Below are positions 14,688 to 18,174 of a stretch of 18,174 bases of DNA, piece after piece. This stretch comes from an uncultured Clostridia bacterium (GTDB lineage: Bacteria; Bacillota; Clostridia; TANB77; CAG-508), in NCBI GenBank assembly GCA_947631725.1, contig CANRML010000013.1:1-18174 (forward strand), given 5' to 3'. The first letter of the stretch is position 1. Each line of letters opens with the position of its first letter. A program made the position numbers and the translations under genes. The notes below the pieces were generated by a model. That model was not told where the DNA came from. It ran no database searches and saw nothing but the letters and a program-made list of their open reading frames with translations.

Positions 14688-15917
14688 ATGAAAAAACCAG
14701 AATTATTAGCTCCAGCAGGATCATATGAAAAAGCAAAAATTGCATTTTTATATGGAGCAGATGCAATTTATTGTGGAACATCTTCACTATCACTTAGAAC
14801 AAGAGCAGATATGGAAAATGAAGACTTGATAAAAACTGTAAAATATGCACATCAAATAGGAAAAAAAGTGTATGTCACAATAAATATTTTTGCATGGGAC
14901 GATAAATATGAAGAAATTATAGAAATGGCAAAAACATTAAAAGAAATAAAACCAGATGCTGTAATTGTAGCAGATGGCGGGATTATGGAAATTATGAAAC
15001 AATATGCTCCATCAATACCAATACATATTAGTACACAAGCAAATATAGTAAGTCTAAATTCTGCAAATTTTTGGTATAAAAATGGTGCAAAAAGGATGAT
15101 ACTAGCACGTGAATTAAATAAAGAACAAATTAAATATATTGTACAAAATAAACCAAAAGATATGGAAACAGAAATATTTATACATGGTGCTATTTGTTTT
15201 TCATATTCAGGAAGATGTTTCTTGAGCGATTTTTTATCAGGGAGAAGTGCTAATTTAGGAGACTGTAGTCAAAGCTGTAGATGGTCATATAATTTATATG
15301 CAGAGGAAAAAAACAATCCAGGAGAAATGATGCCAATTGAAGCAAATGAATATGGAACTAGTATATTTTCTTCAAAAGATTTATGTCTTATAAATGAAAT
15401 ACCTGAAATTATAGATATGGGAATTGACAGCTTAAAAATAGAAGGAAGACTAAAAACAGAATACTATATAGCAAGTGTAGTTAGTTGCTATAGAGCAGCA
15501 ATTGATGATTGCATAAAAGATAATAAAAATTTCAATGGAGAAAAATACTTAAAAGAATTAGATAAAGTAAAAACAAGAGGATTAACTACTTTTTATTTTA
15601 ATGACAAAAATAATCAAGATATTCAAGAATATAGTGGAAGACAATATAATGAATCTTATGAGTTTGGCGGAAAGGTAGTTGAATATAATCAAGAAAAAAC
15701 AATTATTGAAATAAGAAATAAATTACAAGTAGGAGATACTTTAGAATTACTAATTCCAAATCAACTAGAACCAGAAATATTCACAATAGAAAAATTATGG
15801 GATATAGATACAGGAGAAGAAATTAAAGAAATTAGTCCAGGAGTAAAAGGACAACAAGTTATGCTAAATATACCAATTAAATGTGAAAAAGATTGGATTT
15901 TACGTAGAAGGAAATAA
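14688..15917 (+). CDS. trhP: U32 family peptidase-like tRNA hydroxylation protein, TrhP-like
   Basis: 409 residues. Opens with KPELLAPAGSYEKAKIAFLYGADAIYCG, the family signature. STQANIVSLNSANFWY and GAKRMILARELN follow in the TIM-barrel-like part. The peptidase U32 signature EIFIHGAICFSYSGRCFLSDF begins near residue 162, with Cys in ICFSYSGRC and GDCSQSCRW, four cysteines spaced as in the proposed iron-sulfur site. DSLKIEGRLKTEYYIASVV is also conserved. A C-terminal beta domain (about 325-409) completes the protein. In Bacillus and E. coli relatives (YrrO/TrhP, YegQ) it makes 5-hydroxyuridine at tRNA position 34 using prephenate-derived chemistry. The nearby TrmR-like gene fits that pathway. 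Only one U32 gene is seen, whereas Bacillus has two adjacent. Confidence 0.88.
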   Translation: MKKPELLAPAGSYEKAKIAFLYGADAIYCGTSSLSLRTRADMENEDLIKTVKYAHQIGKKVYVTINIFAWDDKYEEIIEMAKTLKEIKPDAVIVADGGIMEIMKQYAPSIPIHISTQANIVSLNSANFWYKNGAKRMILARELNKEQIKYIVQNKPKDMETEIFIHGAICFSYSGRCFLSDFLSGRSANLGDCSQSCRWSYNLYAEEKNNPGEMMPIEANEYGTSIFSSKDLCLINEIPEIIDMGIDSLKIEGRLKTEYYIASVVSCYRAAIDDCIKDNKNFNGEKYLKELDKVKTRGLTTFYFNDKNNQDIQEYSGRQYNESYEFGGKVVEYNQEKTIIEIRNKLQVGDTLELLIPNQLEPEIFTIEKLWDIDTGEEIKEISPGVKGQQVMLNIPIKCEKDWILRRRK

Positions 15918-15921
15918 AATA

Positions 15922-15968
15922 AATAGGGATGTGCTTTAATATATTAAATATCAAAGCACATCCCTATT
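15922..15968. terminator. Bidirectional terminator between trhP-like and DUF368 genes
   Basis: Perfect 16-bp stem AATAGGGATGTGCTTT/AAAGCACATCCCTATT (15922-15937 and 15953-15968) with an AT-rich 15-base loop. The last codons of the minus-strand DUF368 gene lie inside it. Confidence 0.88.
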
Positions 15969-16726
15969 AAAATACAAGCAAGAGAAATTATAACATCTAA
16001 TACACAAGTAATAGTTGGGAACAATACAAAAATAGAGCCAAGACTAAATCCAATAATTGTGTAATATGTAGGCAAAGGGTAATCTGATAATAAAAATTTA
16101 GTTAGCTTCATAAAAAATAGACTACCAAGAATAAGACCAATAGCCAAAGGAATTAAAATAGGTAAATAAATAGAAGAAATACTAGATAAATAAATAGGAT
16201 ATATTCCTAAAAGCATTAAAATCACTGTACTACTTACACCAGGAACAATGACTCCAAAAGACATACAAAAACCACAAATACATAAATATAAAAAAGTAAT
16301 ATTTTCTAAGTTATATGTTATGTGTAAATTTTTTTCTAAAAATACACCTCCTATTCCAATTAGTAAACTAATAAAAAAGAAAGGTAGATATTTATATTGA
16401 ACTTTGACTTTTAAATGAACCTTTTTTAATAAAGAAGGAATACTTCCTAAAATTAACCCTATAAATATAGACTTTGTTTGCAATGGGAATTTATAGAATA
16501 TATAATTTAGAAGATTTCCAAATAGAAAAATACCAATAAAGCCACCAATAAGAAAAGGAAGTAAAAACTTTGTATTTTTCTTAATATTTTTGAAAAAATT
16601 TAATACGCAATCTAGCAAATCTTCATAAACTCCAAAAATAACACAAATAACACCACTACTAATTCCAGGAAGAATTGCACCAGCACCAATTAAAACACCT
16701 TTAATACAATCCATAAAAAAGCCCAT
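15944..16726 (-). CDS. DUF368 family membrane protein, probable polyprenyl-phosphate flippase
   Basis: 260 residues with about eight membrane helices. The paired family signatures are seen: GVLIGAGAILPGISSGVICVI (residues 9-29), with FGVYEDLLD, and an internal repeat FGVIVPGVSSTVILMLLGIY near 155-175. DUF368 (PopT) proteins were shown in other bacteria to recycle undecaprenyl phosphate across the membrane for wall polymer synthesis; the role here is by family. The start has AGGTGA only 4 bases upstream. The alternative ATG four codons further in (MDCIKG) lies 16 bases from that motif. An inverted repeat CCCATAT/ATATGGG encloses this region. It lies 40 bases downstream of the sigK fragment on the same strand. 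Confidence 0.88.
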   Translation of the reverse strand: MGFFMDCIKGVLIGAGAILPGISSGVICVIFGVYEDLLDCVLNFFKNIKKNTKFLLPFLIGGFIGIFLFGNLLNYIFYKFPLQTKSIFIGLILGSIPSLLKKVHLKVKVQYKYLPFFFISLLIGIGGVFLEKNLHITYNLENITFLYLCICGFCMSFGVIVPGVSSTVILMLLGIYPIYLSSISSIYLPILIPLAIGLILGSLFFMKLTKFLLSDYPLPTYYTIIGFSLGSIFVLFPTITCVLDVIISLACILIGMCFDI

Positions 16727-16766
16727 ATAATCACCTAATATATCATATGGGAAAATATCGAAAATA

Positions 16767-17156
16767 TTATTCTTTTATTTCTTTTGCTAATTTACTAATT
16801 GCTTTTGTTTCTATACGAGATACATATGAACGGGAAATTCCCATCATTTCTGCAATTTCATGTTGTGTTTTTGGCTTATTACCATCTAGACCAAATCGAA
16901 GCTCAATTATCGTTTTTTCTCTATCTTTTAAAACAGATTTGATTTTTTCATATAACAATTTGATTTTTAATTTTAAATCTACTTCTTCTTCAATATTTCT
17001 TGAATCATTTTCTAAAACTTCTTGCAAAGTAACGACATTATCATCTTTATCTTTTCCAATAGGTTCATTTAAAGGAACTTCAGCACATAATTTTTTTGTG
17101 GCTCTTAAATACATTAAAATTTCATTTGCAGTTAGCACCTGTTGGAAATGTTTCAT
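16767..17156 (-). CDS. sigK: RNA polymerase sigma-K, C-terminal fragment (SpoIIIC-like half of split sigK)
   Basis: 129-codon frame whose residues 11-129 are the C-terminal half of a sporulation sigma factor: NEILMYLRATKK (end of region 2), VPLNEPIGKDKDDN (region 3 linker), VLKDREKTIIELRFGLDG and the region 4 helix-turn-helix TQHEIAEMMGISRSYVSRIE. LRATKK and PIGKDKDDN favour sigma-K over the similar sigma-E. An intact sigma-K is about 230-240 residues, so promoter-recognition region 2 is missing. The first ten codons (MKHFQQVLTA) are recombinase-side sequence in another frame and have no ribosome binding site, so this fragment is unlikely to be translated until the upstream half is joined. 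It matches SpoIIIC of Bacillus, where sigK is rebuilt by excision of the skin element in the mother cell. Confidence 0.88.
   Translation of the reverse strand: MKHFQQVLTANEILMYLRATKKLCAEVPLNEPIGKDKDDNVVTLQEVLENDSRNIEEEVDLKLKIKLLYEKIKSVLKDREKTIIELRFGLDGNKPKTQHEIAEMMGISRSYVSRIETKAISKLAKEIKE
17122..17126 (-). other. Inferred crossover core (att site) of the sigK intervening element
   Basis: AATGA on the minus strand (17126-17122) marks where sigma-K homology begins: AAT GAA is NE of NEILMYL, and the codon before it is GCA (A) where intact sigma-K usually has E. The same five bases contain the TGA stop of the recombinase. A 5-bp direct repeat is the reported crossover in Bacillus skin; the identity of the core here is inferred from where homology ends. 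Confidence 0.45.
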
Positions 17157-18174
17157 TTTTCATATTTCTAGCACCTAAAAAGTTGATTGTAATATCTTCG
17201 CCATCAGTTGTTATAGAACTTACTAATAACTTAATCATGTTTCTTTTTGTGTTTAAATCTAAAGTATCAAAAGAAGTAAAATAAGTATCTAATATATTAA
17301 GTAATAAATCAGCTGTTTCTTTATCACTTATTTCATTGTAATTAGTATTAGTTAAAGATTTTATTTGTTTTTCTAGTTCTATATTGGTTTCTTTTAATTT
17401 TTTAATCTCATTAGAAATATCATCTAATAAAGATACATCTACATATTTTATTTTATCTAGTAAAGAGTTAATATCATTTTCATTTTTATTGATTAATGAT
17501 TTTAATGTTTTAACTTCTTCGTTGTTTTTATATTCTTTATTAAATGTATTTGTAGATAATTCTTTAAGTGCTTTATAAAACTTTGATGTAGGAGTAGCAA
17601 GTTTTTTAATTTCTTGCATTACCAAGTCATCTGCCTCTAATCCATTTATATTTTTACATTGACATTTTTGTTTTCTTGATTTATCTTTAAGTTCGCACAT
17701 ATAATCAAAAACTCTACGACCATCAGGACTTATCATTTTATTTTTTAGTTTTGCTCTCATAAATGAGCCACAATGTGAACATCTTAAAATTCCTGAAAGT
17801 AAAGCATTACTTGTACTAGGTTTACGATATTTCATATCACTATTTCTATCTAATAAATTTTGGACTTTAACCCATTCTTTACCTGATATAATACCTTTGT
17901 GTTTTCCAACAGCTATAATCCAATCATTGACATCTTTTCTAACTACTTGATTTTTCTTTTTCTCTGTTTTGTTATAAACCATTAATCCATGTATTCCATC
18001 AAATTCTTTTTCATCTGCATATATTTCTACACCTAAATTTCTAAAATAGTCTAGTGTGTCTTGGTCTGCTATAGCATATACAGGATTTATTAAAATATTT
18101 TTTAATCCCCATCTAGTATAAGCCTTATCATTTTTAGTTTTAATATCATTTTGAATAGTATATGTTTCAAGTTT
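17122..18174 (-). CDS. Large serine recombinase, SpoIVCA-like, C-terminal part (start outside window)
   Basis: Site-specific recombinase expected to excise the element that splits sigK. The frame is open to the window edge, giving 350 residues; the ATG at 17982 is internal. Near the left edge of the protein is YTRWGLKNILINPVYAIADQ, the recombinase domain (PF07508 type). A zinc ribbon follows (Cys132 and Cys135 in RCSHCGSFM, Cys160, Cys171 or Cys173 in KQKCQC), then a long coiled coil (about 213-300, LKSLINKNENDINSLLDKIK). The catalytic serine domain lies beyond 18174. It ends 35 bases inside the sigK-fragment frame, and its TGA falls in the inferred att core. SpoIVCA is the family homologue by context; a prophage integrase is the alternative. 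Confidence 0.88.
   Translation of the reverse strand, partial: KLETYTIQNDIKTKNDKAYTRWGLKNILINPVYAIADQDTLDYFRNLGVEIYADEKEFDGIHGLMVYNKTEKKKNQVVRKDVNDWIIAVGKHKGIISGKEWVKVQNLLDRNSDMKYRKPSTSNALLSGILRCSHCGSFMRAKLKNKMISPDGRRVFDYMCELKDKSRKQKCQCKNINGLEADDLVMQEIKKLATPTSKFYKALKELSTNTFNKEYKNNEEVKTLKSLINKNENDINSLLDKIKYVDVSLLDDISNEIKKLKETNIELEKQIKSLTNTNYNEISDKETADLLLNILDTYFTSFDTLDLNTKRNMIKLLVSSITTDGEDITINFLGARNMKNETFPTGANCK
17127..18174. mobile_element. Left edge of a skin-type sigK intervening element (partial)
   Basis: Everything from the end of sigma-K homology to the window edge is recombinase coding sequence. The element boundary is placed by homology of the sigma-K C-terminal half on one side and by the recombinase gene on the other. 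The element's size, cargo and far end are outside the window. GC and codon use are not obviously different from the chromosome. Confidence 0.7.

Noticed and set aside
16747..17178. Plus-strand open frame opposite the sigK fragment
   Set aside because: It is a Ser/Phe-rich antisense shadow of the conserved sigma-K frame, with no ribosome binding site or family pattern.
17982..17984. Start of the recombinase at the ATG at 17982
   Set aside because: The frame stays open for 64 more codons to the window edge, and that part holds the conserved recombinase-domain stretch WGLKNILINPVYA, so this ATG is internal.
1..18174. CRISPR array, tRNA, rRNA or insertion sequence
   Set aside because: No regularly spaced repeats, cloverleaf-like sequence, rRNA signature or transposase was seen.

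Overview
The window is an AT-rich chromosomal segment from an endospore-forming Firmicute, most likely a member of the Clostridia. The evidence is very low GC, heavy AGA/ATA/AAA codon use, strong AGGAGG-type ribosome binding sites, near-consensus sigma-A promoters, a gerA-type germinant receptor operon and a sporulation sigma-K fragment. No rRNA, tRNA or CRISPR array is visible.

Left part (1-5.9 kb): the 3' two thirds of groEL, then secG with its own promoter. Convergent to these is a spore germination operon on the minus strand (gerAA-, gerAB- and gerAC-like genes), which ends in an unlisted 57-codon gene for a two-helix membrane protein. That small gene lies antisense to the probable secG terminator.

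Middle (5.9-12.9 kb, plus strand): a membrane-anchored protein with its own promoter and terminator. It is followed by a tight run: a membrane-anchored transglutaminase-like protein, a P-loop/Asp23-like fusion, cytidylate kinase and a PlsC-type acyltransferase. A perfect TTGACA-17-TATAAT promoter inside the end of plsC then drives typA/bipA through a leader that starts with a long hairpin. After typA come a small unknown protein and a TrmR-like O-methyltransferase.

Right part (12.9-18.2 kb): a 536-codon orphan gene on the minus strand is inserted between the TrmR-like gene and a TrhP-like U32 peptidase gene. These two are the expected partners for 5-methoxyuridine formation at tRNA position 34. 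The orphan and the U32 gene fire from divergent promoters whose -35 boxes share the same bases. Next is a DUF368 (undecaprenyl-phosphate flippase family) gene on the minus strand.

The highlight is at the right edge. The C-terminal part of sigma-K is abutted in the same orientation by a large serine recombinase that runs off the window. This looks like one boundary of a 'skin'-type sigK intervening element, in which sigK is rebuilt in the mother cell by developmentally timed excision. The recombinase stop codon sits inside the inferred 5-bp crossover core. The sigK N-terminal half and the other element end would lie beyond position 18174.
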